Part shown: in pieces, positions 52,780-61,797 of the stretch
Position numbering within the stretch: the first letter of the stretch is position 1
Layout of the letters: every line of letters starts with the position of its first letter
Assembly: GCF_900143205.1 (NCBI RefSeq)
Contig: NZ_FRDH01000011.1
Location: forward strand, 62,001-126,000
Origin: Butyrivibrio hungatei DSM 14810
GTDB lineage: Bacteria > Bacillota > Clostridia > Lachnospirales > Lachnospiraceae
Direction: 5' to 3'
DNA: 64,000 nucleotides
Notes under the pieces: model-generated
The model's input: only the letters and a program-made list of their open reading frames with translations
Database searches by the model: none
Told to the model about the DNA's origin: nothing
Program-made: the position numbers and the translations under genes

Positions 52780-54053
52780 AGAAGATTACATCTAATTGGG
52801 GACTCAAACTTGCTTCTCTTATTTTTGCAATCATAATATGGTTTCTTGTTACTAATATTAATGATCCGGTTATTTCAGTAAGATATACGAACGTTCCTGT
52901 AACGCTCAAGAATACAAATCTGATCACAGATCAGGGTCAGGTGTACACCATACTTGATGGTAGCGATACTATCAGTTCGGTTACTATTTATGCGCCCAGA
53001 TCTATAATTGATTCACTTAGCCAGAACAATGTGGTTGCTACAGCTGATGTTCAGGATTTATCTAGCCTTAATACAGTAACCATCAATGTTACGACTAATA
53101 AATATAGTGACAAGATCCAAAAGATCGTCACCAGTACGGACGTTGTCAAACTCAGCGTGGAGCGTAAAGCTTCCAAGACATTGGCTCTTACAGCGACTAC
53201 TTCCGGAACGTTGTCTGATGGCTATATCATCGGAGATGTTACAACAGAGCAGAATATGATCAGGATAAACGGACCAGAGTCAGTTATCCAGAACATTCAG
53301 TCTGCAGAAGTTGATGTCGATGTAACAGGCTTTACTTCAAATATTGGAACTGATGCAGACATCATTTTGTATGATGCAGATGGTAATCCTGTAGACAGTT
53401 CTCAGGTATCGATGAATATCAAGTCAGTTCGCGTGAACGTTTCTATCTATGGAACCAAGTATGTTCCTCTTAACTATGTAGTAACTGGCGAACCTGCAAA
53501 TGGATATATACTCACAGGAAAGATAGACAGCAATCCTTCTGAAGTTCTGATCGCTGGAAGGAGCAGCGTTATCTCTTCTGTAAATGAGATCACTATCAAG
53601 GATGATGGACTTAATGTCACAGGTCTTTCTAAGAACCTCAACTATACTGTTGATGTTAGCAAGTACCTGCCATCTGGCGTTACATTTGGTGATCCTGATT
53701 ATCATGGAACAGCAGCTGTTGTTGTTCACATCGGCAGTGTTTCTGAAGAGACCTATGATGTAAGCACCAAGAATGTTACTGTTTCAGGAGAAGTCGATGG
53801 CTTTGATATAAATATTGACGATAGCGAACATGATACTGTATCCTTAACTCTTCAGGGACTTAAATCAGAGCTTGATGCAATTTCTGCTGGAAGTCTTGAA
53901 GGAACAGTAGATATTGATGAAATATTAGAAAGTAATGGCTTAACAGAAATGACAGAAGGTACATATACAGCGCAGGTAGAATGGAATCTGCCTGAGGGAG
54001 TCAAGGAAAAAGCTCCTGTAAGCGTATATGTCAAAGTTGAAAAGAATAATTAA
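52776..54053 (+). CDS. cdaR: CdaR (YbbR-domain regulator of CdaA)
   Basis: The 425-residue protein has one N-terminal helix (LKLASLIFAIIIWFLVTNIN, about residues 9-28) and about four YbbR repeats outside the cell, such as PVTLKNTN, VDVDVTGFTSNI and VTVSGEVDGFDI. In Bacillus and Listeria CdaR binds CdaA and lowers its activity, so it could report wall state. It overlaps cdaA by four bases and precedes glmM by 18. Length is typical. Confidence 0.93.
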   Translation: MKKITSNWGLKLASLIFAIIIWFLVTNINDPVISVRYTNVPVTLKNTNLITDQGQVYTILDGSDTISSVTIYAPRSIIDSLSQNNVVATADVQDLSSLNTVTINVTTNKYSDKIQKIVTSTDVVKLSVERKASKTLALTATTSGTLSDGYIIGDVTTEQNMIRINGPESVIQNIQSAEVDVDVTGFTSNIGTDADIILYDADGNPVDSSQVSMNIKSVRVNVSIYGTKYVPLNYVVTGEPANGYILTGKIDSNPSEVLIAGRSSVISSVNEITIKDDGLNVTGLSKNLNYTVDVSKYLPSGVTFGDPDYHGTAAVVVHIGSVSEETYDVSTKNVTVSGEVDGFDINIDDSEHDTVSLTLQGLKSELDAISAGSLEGTVDIDEILESNGLTEMTEGTYTAQVEWNLPEGVKEKAPVSVYVKVEKNN

Positions 54054-54071
54054 GATTAAGAGGTTATTGTA

Positions 54072-55421
54072 ATGGGAAGATTATTTGGTACTGACGGTGT
54101 TAGAGGTGTGGCTAATGATGAGCTTACACCATTACTTGCGATGCAGCTTGGACAGGCTGGAGCTTATGTTTTATCAAAAGAGGTAAACCACAAGCCAACG
54201 ATCATGGTTGGATGCGATACAAGACTTTCAGGTGACATGCTTGCAAGTGCACTTATGGCTGGTGCATGTTCTGTAGGTGCAGACGTAGTTAATGTTGGAG
54301 TTATCCCAACTCCTGGTGTAGCATATCTTACTCAGAAGTACAGGGTAGATGCTGGCGTAGTTATTTCTGCTTCACACAATCCAATGGAGTTTAATGGTAT
54401 CAAGTTCTTTGATGGCAATGGATACAAGCTTCCAGATGCTCTTGAAGATGAGATTGAAGCTCTTATCAAGAACAACATGGATGGAGTTAAGATGCCAACA
54501 GGAGCAGGTGTTGGTAAGATCAAAAACAGAACAGACGCTAGAGAAGAGTACATTAACCACAATCTTAATGCGGTAGATATTAACCTTAAGGGTATGAAGG
54601 TTGTTATGGACTGTGCAGAGGGTGCTTCATATTATACTTCTGTAGAAGCTATCAGACAGCTTGGTGCTGAGGTTATAGTAATACACAATAATCCGGATGG
54701 AACTAACATCAACGCTGGTTGCGGTTCAACTCATATGGAAGAGCTTATGGGAAGAGTTGTAACTGAGAAGGCAAATGTAGGTCTTGCCTTTGATGGCGAT
54801 GCTGACAGATTTCTTGCTGTAGATGAAAATGGTAAGATGGTCGATGGCGATGAGATCATGGCTATTATCGGTAAGTATATGAAGGACAACGGAAAGCTTG
54901 CCAAGAATACTATCGTTGCTACAGTTATGAGTAATCTTGGATTCTTTAAGATGGCTGAAAGAGAAGGAATCCAAGTGGATAAGACTAAGGTTGGCGATAG
55001 ATATGTTCTTGAACATATGAAAGAGATTGGTGCTAATCTTGGCGGTGAGCAGTCTGGACACATCATTTTCCTTGATGACAATACAACAGGTGATGGATTG
55101 CTGTCAGCACTTCATTTGCTTGAGGTTATGGTCAAGACTGGTAAGCCATTATCAGAACTTGCCAAGGTTATGGAGGTTATGCCTCAGGCTCTTGTAAATG
55201 CTCATGTGCCAACTCACAAGAAGGATGCTTATATGGATTATCCTGAGATTGCAGGAGCAATTGCAGATCTTGAGAAACAGTTCGCTGGTGATGGAAGAGT
55301 TCTTATCAGACCATCAGGAACAGAGCCATTAGTAAGAGTTATGATTGAGGGTAAGGATCAGGGCAAGATTGAAGAAGAGGCCAAGAAGCTTGCTAAGCTG
55401 ATCGAGGAGGTTATGCTTTAA
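54072..55421 (+). CDS. glmM: phosphoglucosamine mutase GlmM
   Basis: GlmM turns glucosamine-6-phosphate into glucosamine-1-phosphate, the entry to UDP-GlcNAc and cell-wall synthesis. The 449 residues show the phosphoserine motif VVISASHNPMEFNGIKFF near residue 100, FDGDADRFLAVDENG for metal binding, GEQSGHIIF and the phosphate-binding RPSGTEPLVRVM. It binds CdaA in other Firmicutes, linking c-di-AMP to wall precursor supply. It is preceded by AGAGG. Its stop is one base from the HPr start. Confidence 0.97.
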   Translation: MGRLFGTDGVRGVANDELTPLLAMQLGQAGAYVLSKEVNHKPTIMVGCDTRLSGDMLASALMAGACSVGADVVNVGVIPTPGVAYLTQKYRVDAGVVISASHNPMEFNGIKFFDGNGYKLPDALEDEIEALIKNNMDGVKMPTGAGVGKIKNRTDAREEYINHNLNAVDINLKGMKVVMDCAEGASYYTSVEAIRQLGAEVIVIHNNPDGTNINAGCGSTHMEELMGRVVTEKANVGLAFDGDADRFLAVDENGKMVDGDEIMAIIGKYMKDNGKLAKNTIVATVMSNLGFFKMAEREGIQVDKTKVGDRYVLEHMKEIGANLGGEQSGHIIFLDDNTTGDGLLSALHLLEVMVKTGKPLSELAKVMEVMPQALVNAHVPTHKKDAYMDYPEIAGAIADLEKQFAGDGRVLIRPSGTEPLVRVMIEGKDQGKIEEEAKKLAKLIEEVML

Positions 55422-55422
55422 T

Positions 55423-55686
55423 ATGATAAGTCAGAAGGTGGTTATCAGTAATCCCACTGGACTTCATCTTCGTCCGGCGGGTAACTTGTGTAAAGTAGCA
55501 ATGAATTACAAATCCCACATAACATTTAGTTATGGTGATAATACAGCTAATGCCAAGAGTGTACTCAGCGTTCTGGGGGCATGTATCAAATGCGGCGATG
55601 AGCTTACACTTAAGTGCGATGGACCTGATGAAGAAGAGGCTATGGATGCTCTTGTACAGGCCATTGAAACGGGACTTGGCGAATAA
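55423..55686 (+). CDS. ptsH: HPr family phosphocarrier protein
   Basis: The 87-residue protein has all HPr marks: NPTGLHLRPAG with the phosphohistidine at residue 15, and NAKSVLSVLGACI around the regulatory serine near residue 46. It can carry phosphate from enzyme I to sugar permeases and, when serine-phosphorylated, act with CcpA. It starts one base after the glmM stop (GAGGTTATGCTTTAAT upstream), so it belongs to the cda-glm operon. In most Firmicutes ptsH lies with ptsI instead, so the context is unusual. It may be a Crh- or HPr-like regulator, but the histidine is present. Confidence 0.9.
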   Translation: MISQKVVISNPTGLHLRPAGNLCKVAMNYKSHITFSYGDNTANAKSVLSVLGACIKCGDELTLKCDGPDEEEAMDALVQAIETGLGE

Positions 55687-55705
55687 AAGCATATTGTGAT
55701 AAACT
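55676..55705 (+). promoter_or_regulatory. possible promoter of the DUF3048 gene
   Basis: TTGGCG at 55676-55681 and TAAACT at 55700-55705 are 18 bases apart. The palindrome at 55695 covers the -10. Confidence 0.4.
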
Positions 55706-55711
55706 ATCACA
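55695..55711 (+). promoter_or_regulatory. perfect palindrome, candidate operator
   Basis: TGTGATA and TATCACA are perfectly complementary across AAC. The half sites resemble TGTGA/TCACA sites of Crp-type regulators, but with a seven-base centre instead of six. Confidence 0.5.
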
Positions 55712-55742
55712 TGCGTAAAAAATTAGAGAGGAACTTTCGGTA

Positions 55743-56915
55743 ATGAAAAAGGTTAAAGCTATTTTAGCTGCTAGCTTAGCTGCAGCTATGGTATTTGGTT
55801 GCGGTTCTTCAAATGATGAATCTGTAACAGGACTTAGTGTTGAGAAACTTGAAAATGTAGAACAGACTCCAGTAGCCGCTGCTTCAGAAGCATCTTCAGA
55901 AGTAGTTGATGAAGACACACCACCTGCAGAAGGAATGGTTAGAAGCTACTTCACTAATGAGTGGGTTGATGAAGAAGTAAACAAGAACAGACCTTTAGCT
56001 GTTATGTATCCTATAAACAAAGAGGCTCAGCCACAGTATGGACTTAGTAACGTTGCTGTATTCTATGAGATCATGGAAGAGGGAAGCATGAGCCGTCAGA
56101 TGGGTATTTTAGAGGACTGGCAGAATCTTAGCCAGATTGGAAATATCCGTAGTATCAGAGATTACTTCGTATACGCTGCACTTGAGTATGATCCGGTTAT
56201 CGTTCACTATGGCGGACCAGAGCTCTATGTTAAGACAATCCTTACTCGTAAGGATGTTGATAACTTAAATGGTGTTGGCGGTGTAATGGGTTCAGATTAT
56301 GGCGCATTCTTCAGAATCCCTGAGGGAAGTACTTCTGAGCACACAGCTTTCACAGATGGCGCACATGTATCTTCTGCTATCGATAAAGCAGGTTTTTCAC
56401 TTGAACATAGAGATGAATTTGAAGGCGAGTCACACTTCACATTTACTGGCTATTCAAATCCTAACACATTATCAGATTATTCAGATGCTGTAGATGCTAC
56501 AGAGATTAACATGGCAGGATGCTTCCCTGTAACAAAGTCAGCACTTAAATACGATCCAGAAAAAGAGGTATATCTTAAAACACTTTATGGTGCAGAACAG
56601 AAAGATGCACTTACCGGAGAACAGCTTGCATTCTCAAATGTAATCATTCAGAGAACATATCATGAAGTTCGTGATGATAACGGTTATCTTGCTTATCAGA
56701 TGCATGATACAACACGTGATGGATATTACATTACTAAGGGCAAGATGATCCACATCAAATGGGAGAAGACAGATGACTACGGTCCTACTACTTACTATGA
56801 TGACAACGGCAATGAGATCGTACTCAATACCGGTAAGACAATGATCTTTGTAATTCAGGAAAAGGGCGGTTCATTCTCAAAGTTTGAAGTAAATGGTGTC
56901 ACCTACGCAGATTGA
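55743..56915 (+). CDS. DUF3048 domain lipoprotein
   Basis: The 390-residue protein has a lipoprotein signal (KVKAILAASLAAAMVFGCGS, lipobox VFGC) and a DUF3048 region: NRPLAVMYPINKEAQPQYGL, IRSIRDYFVYAALEYDP and IIQRTYHEVRDDNGYLAY. DUF3048 proteins are lipoproteins of unknown function found in many Firmicutes (YerB in Bacillus). The C-terminal part (about residues 280-390) is the second typical domain. It stands alone, with its own promoter and terminator. Confidence 0.88.
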   Translation: MKKVKAILAASLAAAMVFGCGSSNDESVTGLSVEKLENVEQTPVAAASEASSEVVDEDTPPAEGMVRSYFTNEWVDEEVNKNRPLAVMYPINKEAQPQYGLSNVAVFYEIMEEGSMSRQMGILEDWQNLSQIGNIRSIRDYFVYAALEYDPVIVHYGGPELYVKTILTRKDVDNLNGVGGVMGSDYGAFFRIPEGSTSEHTAFTDGAHVSSAIDKAGFSLEHRDEFEGESHFTFTGYSNPNTLSDYSDAVDATEINMAGCFPVTKSALKYDPEKEVYLKTLYGAEQKDALTGEQLAFSNVIIQRTYHEVRDDNGYLAYQMHDTTRDGYYITKGKMIHIKWEKTDDYGPTTYYDDNGNEIVLNTGKTMIFVIQEKGGSFSKFEVNGVTYAD

Positions 56916-56922
56916 TATTTCT

Positions 56923-56953
56923 AATTGGACGGCAGTGATGCCGTCCGATTTTG
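56923..56953 (+). terminator. intrinsic terminator after the DUF3048 gene
   Basis: GGACGGCA pairs with TGCCGTCC across GTGA, extended by AATT with GATT, followed by a short T run. Confidence 0.65.
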
Positions 56954-56972
56954 TGATTAATAGGAGAACAAT

Positions 56973-57842
56973 ATGGAAACAATAATTGTAACAGGTTGCA
57001 ATGGACAGCTTGGTAGAGCAATCAATAAGGAACTTAATGGCAAATATGAACTTGTTAATACAGATGTATTTCAGGGAGAGGGAATCACTCCTCTTGATAT
57101 TACAAATGTAGACGCAGTAGTCGAACTTGCAAGAAAAGTTAAGCCCTCAGCTATTATTAACTGTGCTGCATACACAGCAGTTGATAAGCAGGAAAGCGAT
57201 GTTGATCTTTCATACAAGATCAATGCTATCGGACCAAGAAACCTTGCTATAGCATCTACAGAAGTAGGGGCTAAGCTTGTTCATGTTTCTACTGATTATG
57301 TTTTTGAAGGAAATGGAACAAGACCATATGTTGAGTTTGATAAAACAAACCCTGTAAGTGTTTATGGTAAAACAAAGCTTGCTGGTGAAGAGTTTGTAAA
57401 GCAGTTTGCTAAAGAGTCTTTTATCATCAGAACAGCATGGCTTTATGGAGATGGTAAGAACTTTGTTAAGACAATGCTCTCACTTTCTGAGAAGTATGAT
57501 GAAGTTAGCGTGGTAAAGGATCAGCTTGGAACACCAACAAGTACAACTGAGCTTGCTAAGGCTATTCATTATCTTCTTCCAACACAGAATTATGGAACTT
57601 TCCATGGTACATGTGAAGGAGATACTAACTGGGCAGATTTCACAGAAGAGATCTTTAGGATTGCTGGCAAGAAGACAAAGGTTAATCATGTTACAACACA
57701 GGAATATGTTTCCAAGAATCCTCAGTCTGCACCTAGACCAGCCTACAGTATCCTTGAGAACTATATGTTCAAGCTCACATCTGACTTTATGTTTGCAGAC
57801 TGGCACGATGCTATTGAGCAGTATTTAAAAGAACTACTTTAA
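56973..57842 (+). CDS. rfbD: dTDP-4-dehydrorhamnose reductase RfbD
   Basis: RfbD makes dTDP-L-rhamnose in the last step of its synthesis. The 289 residues show the NAD(P)-binding motif TGCNGQLGRAINKEL, NCAAYTAVDKQESD, HVSTDYVFEGNG and the catalytic YGKTKLAGEEF (YxxxK), then RTAWLYGDGKNFVKTM. AATAGGAGA precedes the start. rfbA, rfbB and rfbC are not in the window. The PAP2-like and large membrane genes follow closely, so the product may feed a surface polysaccharide. Confidence 0.92.
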   Translation: METIIVTGCNGQLGRAINKELNGKYELVNTDVFQGEGITPLDITNVDAVVELARKVKPSAIINCAAYTAVDKQESDVDLSYKINAIGPRNLAIASTEVGAKLVHVSTDYVFEGNGTRPYVEFDKTNPVSVYGKTKLAGEEFVKQFAKESFIIRTAWLYGDGKNFVKTMLSLSEKYDEVSVVKDQLGTPTSTTELAKAIHYLLPTQNYGTFHGTCEGDTNWADFTEEIFRIAGKKTKVNHVTTQEYVSKNPQSAPRPAYSILENYMFKLTSDFMFADWHDAIEQYLKELL

Positions 57843-57854
57843 AAGGATTGTTTT

Positions 57855-58310
57855 ATGGATTTTATTTCAGATATTTTTAGCAATAGAATATTGATGTCAG
57901 CATTTTGGGGCTGGTTTGTGGCTCAGGTTTTAAAGACTATCATTTATGTGATAGTTAATAAAAACTTCAATCCTGAGAGACTTATGGGTGATGGCGGGAT
58001 GCCAAGTTCACACTCAGCCACAGTTATGGCTCTTGTAACATCAACATTTTTAACTTATGGAGCAGGTTCTTTTGAATTTGCTATTTCTGGCGTGCTTGCC
58101 CTTATAGTAATGCATGACGCAATGGGCGTTAGAAGACAGGCTGGTAAGCAGGCTGTCGTGATCAACAATATGATGGACTGGTTCAAAGAGCTTGACCAGG
58201 ACATCCCTGTTGAGCAAAAGCTCAAGGAGTTTGTAGGCCATACTCCATTACAGGTGCTTTTTGGAGCTATTTTAGGAATTGTAGTAGGCGCGATCGTTAT
58301 CAGCCTATGA
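57855..58310 (+). CDS. divergent PAP2 family (DUF212, YuiD-like) membrane protein
   Basis: The 151-residue protein matches the DUF212 family: FWGWFVAQVLKTIIY, GDGGMPSSHSATVMALVTS with the PAP2-like SSHS, and DAMGVRRQAGKQAVVIN. It has about four helices. Members are distant relatives of acid phosphatases of lipid phosphates; YuiD is the Bacillus example, of unproven function. The histidine and serine of the PAP2 motif are kept, so lipid-phosphate hydrolysis is possible. It is 12 bases after rfbD. Confidence 0.88.
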   Translation: MDFISDIFSNRILMSAFWGWFVAQVLKTIIYVIVNKNFNPERLMGDGGMPSSHSATVMALVTSTFLTYGAGSFEFAISGVLALIVMHDAMGVRRQAGKQAVVINNMMDWFKELDQDIPVEQKLKEFVGHTPLQVLFGAILGIVVGAIVISL

Positions 58311-58345
58311 TCATTATAAATGACATTTTGGGGGACTAGCATTTT

Positions 58346-60136
58346 ATGATAACAGTCATGTTGATATGGCTATATGTAATTATCACAACATACCTGGTTG
58401 GCTATTCTTTTCTTAAGATGATGTCATCATGGCCGGGTATGGCTACCCTTAAAAATGGAATTGTCAAAAAATATAAGACACATTTCAGGGAGTCTTATAT
58501 TGTCACGGGAATTGTCGTAGTGACAGTCTTTTCCGAAATCTTTAGTATTTTCCAGGGCGTTGGCTTAAAGGCTAATATTATTCTTATTTTATATTGTGTT
58601 GTGGCGGCTGTATATTACAGAGAAGAACTTTTAGAAGATCTTCAGGATATGCATCATGTCCTCAGCTCTAATCTGGATGGAATATTCTATATTCTTATCT
58701 TTTTGCTTATGGCATATGGCACATCCCACGGAATAATGCACTATGATTCAGATCTTTATCATGCACAGGCTATCCACTGGATAGAAGACTATGGTATTGT
58801 CAAAGGCTTGGGCAATCTACATGTGAGATTAGCCTACAATAGTGCATCATTTGCACTGTCAGCTCTTTATAGCATGGCTTTTTTAGGTGGACAGTCATAT
58901 CATGTTATGGCTGGTTTCTTTGCTCTGCTTCTCGCTTGGCAATGTCTTGATATCAAAAATGTGGTTAGGCGTGGACATATTGTCCTTTCTGATTTTGCAA
59001 GAGTAGCAGCTATCTATTATCTTTTTACTATCTATGATGAGATGGTAGCGCCTGCGTCAGATTATTTCCTTCAGACCATGGTTTTTTATACCATAATACA
59101 CTGGCTTGATATGTATGTAAGGCATGAAAAATCTTATGTACCTTATATTCAGCTGACTATGTTAGGTGTGTATGCAGTTACTATCAAGCTTTCAGCAGCA
59201 CCAATGGTTCTTTTAGCCATAATTCCTATCTATATGCTATTCCATGATAGGACAAAAGAGAAAATGAAGGCCTTTGGTATATCTATACTTTTAGTGCTCT
59301 TTATTGTGCTACCGTTCCTTACAAGAAATGTGATCATATCCGGCTGGGTACTTTACCCCGTAACGATCTTGGATTTCTTCGGTTTTGATTGGGAAATACC
59401 AAAGGGAGTCGCAGAGTTTGACGCTCTTGAGATAAAGACCTTTGGACGAGGCTATAATGATGTAACAAATTATGGGCATGTAACCATGAAGGAATGGGTC
59501 CCACATTGGTTTAGCAGCCTTTCTATGATGAACAAGGCTATGGTCGTACTGGCATTAGTTGCAATAGTGATCTATATTGTTTGCTTCTTATATTTTCTTT
59601 TGGCTGCGTCAGAGAGAAAAACACATAAGTTAAACAATAAGGTCTTTGAGATAAGCCATAGAAGTATGCTTAATCTTGCAGATTTTTTGACAATCGGCGC
59701 TACTCTTATCGGGTGCATGATCTTTTGGTTTATGAGTGCTCCGCTTATCAGATACGGCATAGTATATGTGTGGCTTGTAGTAGCGGTTATCTTTGGAAGA
59801 ATGTTTATCCTGCTAAGTAACAGAGTAGATAAAAAGGCTAAGGACTATATGCTCAAGGTATTTGTGGCTCTTTTAGCATTATGGATCGTATTTAAGGGAA
59901 TAAATCTTATAAGAGATGAGTATCCTAGATTTAATGCTAAGTATTTCCTTGCGCAGCAGGATTATGGCACATATGAGACAAAGACCTTTGAAATATCAGG
60001 GGTAACCTTCTATTATCCAGCTGAAGGAGATCAGATAGGCTATGAACCATTTCCAGCAGCAACTCATGATCTTTCAGATGAAATGGAATTTATCGGCAAG
60101 AATATCCATGATGGTTTTAAGCCGAAAGGTAGATAA
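58346..60136 (+). CDS. large polytopic membrane protein, possible GT-C glycosyltransferase
   Basis: The 596-residue protein has about 12 or more helices. A loop after the third or fourth helix carries IMHYDSDLYHAQAIHWIED, an acid-containing motif at the place of the catalytic aspartates of GT-C glycosyltransferases, and GTSHGIMHY before it. The short C-terminal part is polar, likely outside. I think it is a glycosyltransferase or polysaccharide-assembly protein, similar in layout to LIC_10190-type membrane proteins. It is 35 bases after the DUF212 gene. The start has GGGGGAC upstream. No terminator was seen after it. Confidence 0.55.
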   Translation: MITVMLIWLYVIITTYLVGYSFLKMMSSWPGMATLKNGIVKKYKTHFRESYIVTGIVVVTVFSEIFSIFQGVGLKANIILILYCVVAAVYYREELLEDLQDMHHVLSSNLDGIFYILIFLLMAYGTSHGIMHYDSDLYHAQAIHWIEDYGIVKGLGNLHVRLAYNSASFALSALYSMAFLGGQSYHVMAGFFALLLAWQCLDIKNVVRRGHIVLSDFARVAAIYYLFTIYDEMVAPASDYFLQTMVFYTIIHWLDMYVRHEKSYVPYIQLTMLGVYAVTIKLSAAPMVLLAIIPIYMLFHDRTKEKMKAFGISILLVLFIVLPFLTRNVIISGWVLYPVTILDFFGFDWEIPKGVAEFDALEIKTFGRGYNDVTNYGHVTMKEWVPHWFSSLSMMNKAMVVLALVAIVIYIVCFLYFLLAASERKTHKLNNKVFEISHRSMLNLADFLTIGATLIGCMIFWFMSAPLIRYGIVYVWLVVAVIFGRMFILLSNRVDKKAKDYMLKVFVALLALWIVFKGINLIRDEYPRFNAKYFLAQQDYGTYETKTFEISGVTFYYPAEGDQIGYEPFPAATHDLSDEMEFIGKNIHDGFKPKGR

Positions 60137-60204
60137 AACAGGCGTTTGACGAATATTTAATAAAAATACAATTTTAACTATAAAAAATAAATTAACAATT
60201 GATT

Positions 60205-60231
60205 CTATTCTAAACAATGTATTAAGAATAG
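60205..60231 (+). repeat. AT-rich inverted repeat upstream of the CAP gene
   Basis: CTATTCT at 60205-60211 is complementary to AGAATAG at 60225-60231 with 13 bases between. It lies in the AT-rich 198-base gap 60137-60333, in which TTGACG (60146) and TACAAT (60167), 15 bases apart, are a weak promoter candidate. Nothing else is clear in the gap. Confidence 0.35.
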
Positions 60232-60333
60232 CCTAAATAACGTTAATAAAGAGCTTCTGTGCTCCGAAATAAAGTATCATAAATATACAGAAATGATGAA
60301 ACAGTAGATCACCATTTTGAAAAGAGGTACTTT

Positions 60334-60783
60334 ATGAGGGAAAAGAATATAAGGACCTTAATAATGTTAACGGCTATAGTGTTTATGCTTTTTGGAGCAT
60401 ATTCCTTTGAATGTAAGGCTGCAGGAGCAGATGATGTTCTGGCATATATGAATGCAGCAAGAGCAGAGGCTGGACTTCCAGCTTATACAGTTGATGAAAC
60501 ACTTCAGGAAGCGGCTACAACTAGGGCGGCAGAGTGCGCTTCAAGGTTTTCTCATACAAGACCAAATGGAAAAGCTTGGCATACAGTTTCCAGTGCGGCA
60601 AAGGGTGAAAATTTGGCGCATGCAAGAAATGAAGAGCAGTCCAATCCTGAAAATGTAGTACTTGCATGGCTCCTTAGTCCAAAGCATCAGGCAAATGTCA
60701 TGAGAAAAAGCTTTTCTAGCGTTGGAATAGCTTATTATGACAATGGAAACGGAGATATTTATATAGCTTGTGAATTTAAATGA
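60334..60783 (+). CDS. secreted CAP (SCP/PR1) domain protein
   Basis: The 149-residue protein has a signal peptide (TLIMLTAIVFMLFGAYSFEC, cleavage near KAAGA at about residue 32) and one CAP domain: VLAYMNAARAEAGLPAYTVD, AAECASRFSHTRPNGKAWHTV, KGENLAHA and VVLAWLLSPKHQANVM. CAP proteins are secreted; bacterial ones may act in spore coats, adhesion or wall turnover, with no known enzyme activity. It is monocistronic with a terminator after it. It is near the minimum length for a CAP domain. Confidence 0.88.
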   Translation: MREKNIRTLIMLTAIVFMLFGAYSFECKAAGADDVLAYMNAARAEAGLPAYTVDETLQEAATTRAAECASRFSHTRPNGKAWHTVSSAAKGENLAHARNEEQSNPENVVLAWLLSPKHQANVMRKSFSSVGIAYYDNGNGDIYIACEFK

Positions 60784-60787
60784 TCAA

Positions 60788-60822
60788 AAAAATAAGGCGA
60801 TGCAGATTATGCATCGCCTTTT
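60788..60822 (-). terminator. bidirectional terminator between the CAP gene and fcl
   Basis: AAGGCGATGCA pairs with TGCATCGCCTT across GATTA. The - strand continues with a run of T residues, the + strand with a shorter one, so it serves both convergent genes. Confidence 0.85.
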
Positions 60823-60835
60823 ATAATGCCTGTTC

Positions 60836-61780
60836 TTATCTTTCAGCACGCATTGGGTTATGAAGGAAATCTTCATAAGCAAGCTTGATACCGTCATCAA
60901 GTTCAGTCTTATAGGTCCAACCAAGATTCTTTGCTTTTGAAACATCAAGAAGCTTTCTTGGTGTTCCGTTTGGCTTTGAAGGATCCCATCTGATCTCACC
61001 AGTGTAACCGATGATTGCTGCAACCTTTTCTGTGAGCTCTTTGATAGTAAGCTCTTTTCCTGTACCAGCGTTGACTGTCTCGTTTCCACTGTAGTTATTC
61101 ATAAGGAATACGCAGAGGTTAGCAAGGTCATCAACATAGAGGAATTCTCTAAGTGGACTTCCATCTCCCCAACATGTTACGTAAGGAAGGTTCTGCTCCT
61201 TGGCTTCATGGAAACGTCTGATAAGAGCTGGAAGTACATGTGAATGAGTTGGATGATAGTTATCATTTGGTCCATAAAGGTTAGTAGGCATAACTGAAAT
61301 ATAGTCAGTTCCATACTGTTTGTTGAGGTATTCGCAGTACTTAAGACCTGAGATCTTAGCAAGTGCATAAGCTTCGTTGGTCTTTTCAAGTTCTGAAGTA
61401 AGAAGACAATCTTCCTTCATTGGCTGAGGAGCCATTCTTGGGTAGATGCAGGATGAACCTAAGAACTCAACCTTTTTACAATCATTCTTCCAAGCTGAGT
61501 GGATAACGTTCATTTCAAGGATCATGTTGTCATACATGAAATCTGCAAGAGCCTCTGAGTTACCCATGATTCCGCCAACCTTAGCAGCTGCAAGGAAAAC
61601 ATATTCAGGCTTTTCTTCTGCAAAGAACTTCTCAACCTCATCCTGTCTGGTGAGGTCAAGCTCTGCGTGTGTTCTGGTTACGATATTGAAGTAGCCCTGT
61701 TTCTTTAATTCACGAACGATTGCTGAACCAACCATTCCTCTGTGGCCAGCAACATATATTTTTGCACCGTAATCCATCAT
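60836..61780 (-). CDS. fcl: GDP-L-fucose synthase
   Basis: This enzyme turns the product of GMD into GDP-L-fucose by epimerisation and reduction with NADPH. The 314 residues show the Rossmann motif [46 protein letters not shown] with the catalytic serine and cysteine, and [15 protein letters not shown] (YxxxK). I chose the ATG at 61780 because AAGAAGG lies about eight bases upstream; a GTG at 61789 overlaps that site. It is 17 bases after gmd on the same strand, so both form an operon. Confidence 0.93.
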   Translation of the reverse strand: MMDYGAKIYVAGHRGMVGSAIVRELKKQGYFNIVTRTHAELDLTRQDEVEKFFAEEKPEYVFLAAAKVGGIMGNSEALADFMYDNMILEMNVIHSAWKNDCKKVEFLGSSCIYPRMAPQPMKEDCLLTSELEKTNEAYALAKISGLKYCEYLNKQYGTDYISVMPTNLYGPNDNYHPTHSHVLPALIRRFHEAKEQNLPYVTCWGDGSPLREFLYVDDLANLCVFLMNNYSGNETVNAGTGKELTIKELTEKVAAIIGYTGEIRWDPSKPNGTPRKLLDVSKAKNLGWTYKTELDDGIKLAYEDFLHNPMRAER

Positions 61781-61797
61781 ATCTGTCACCTTCTTTT

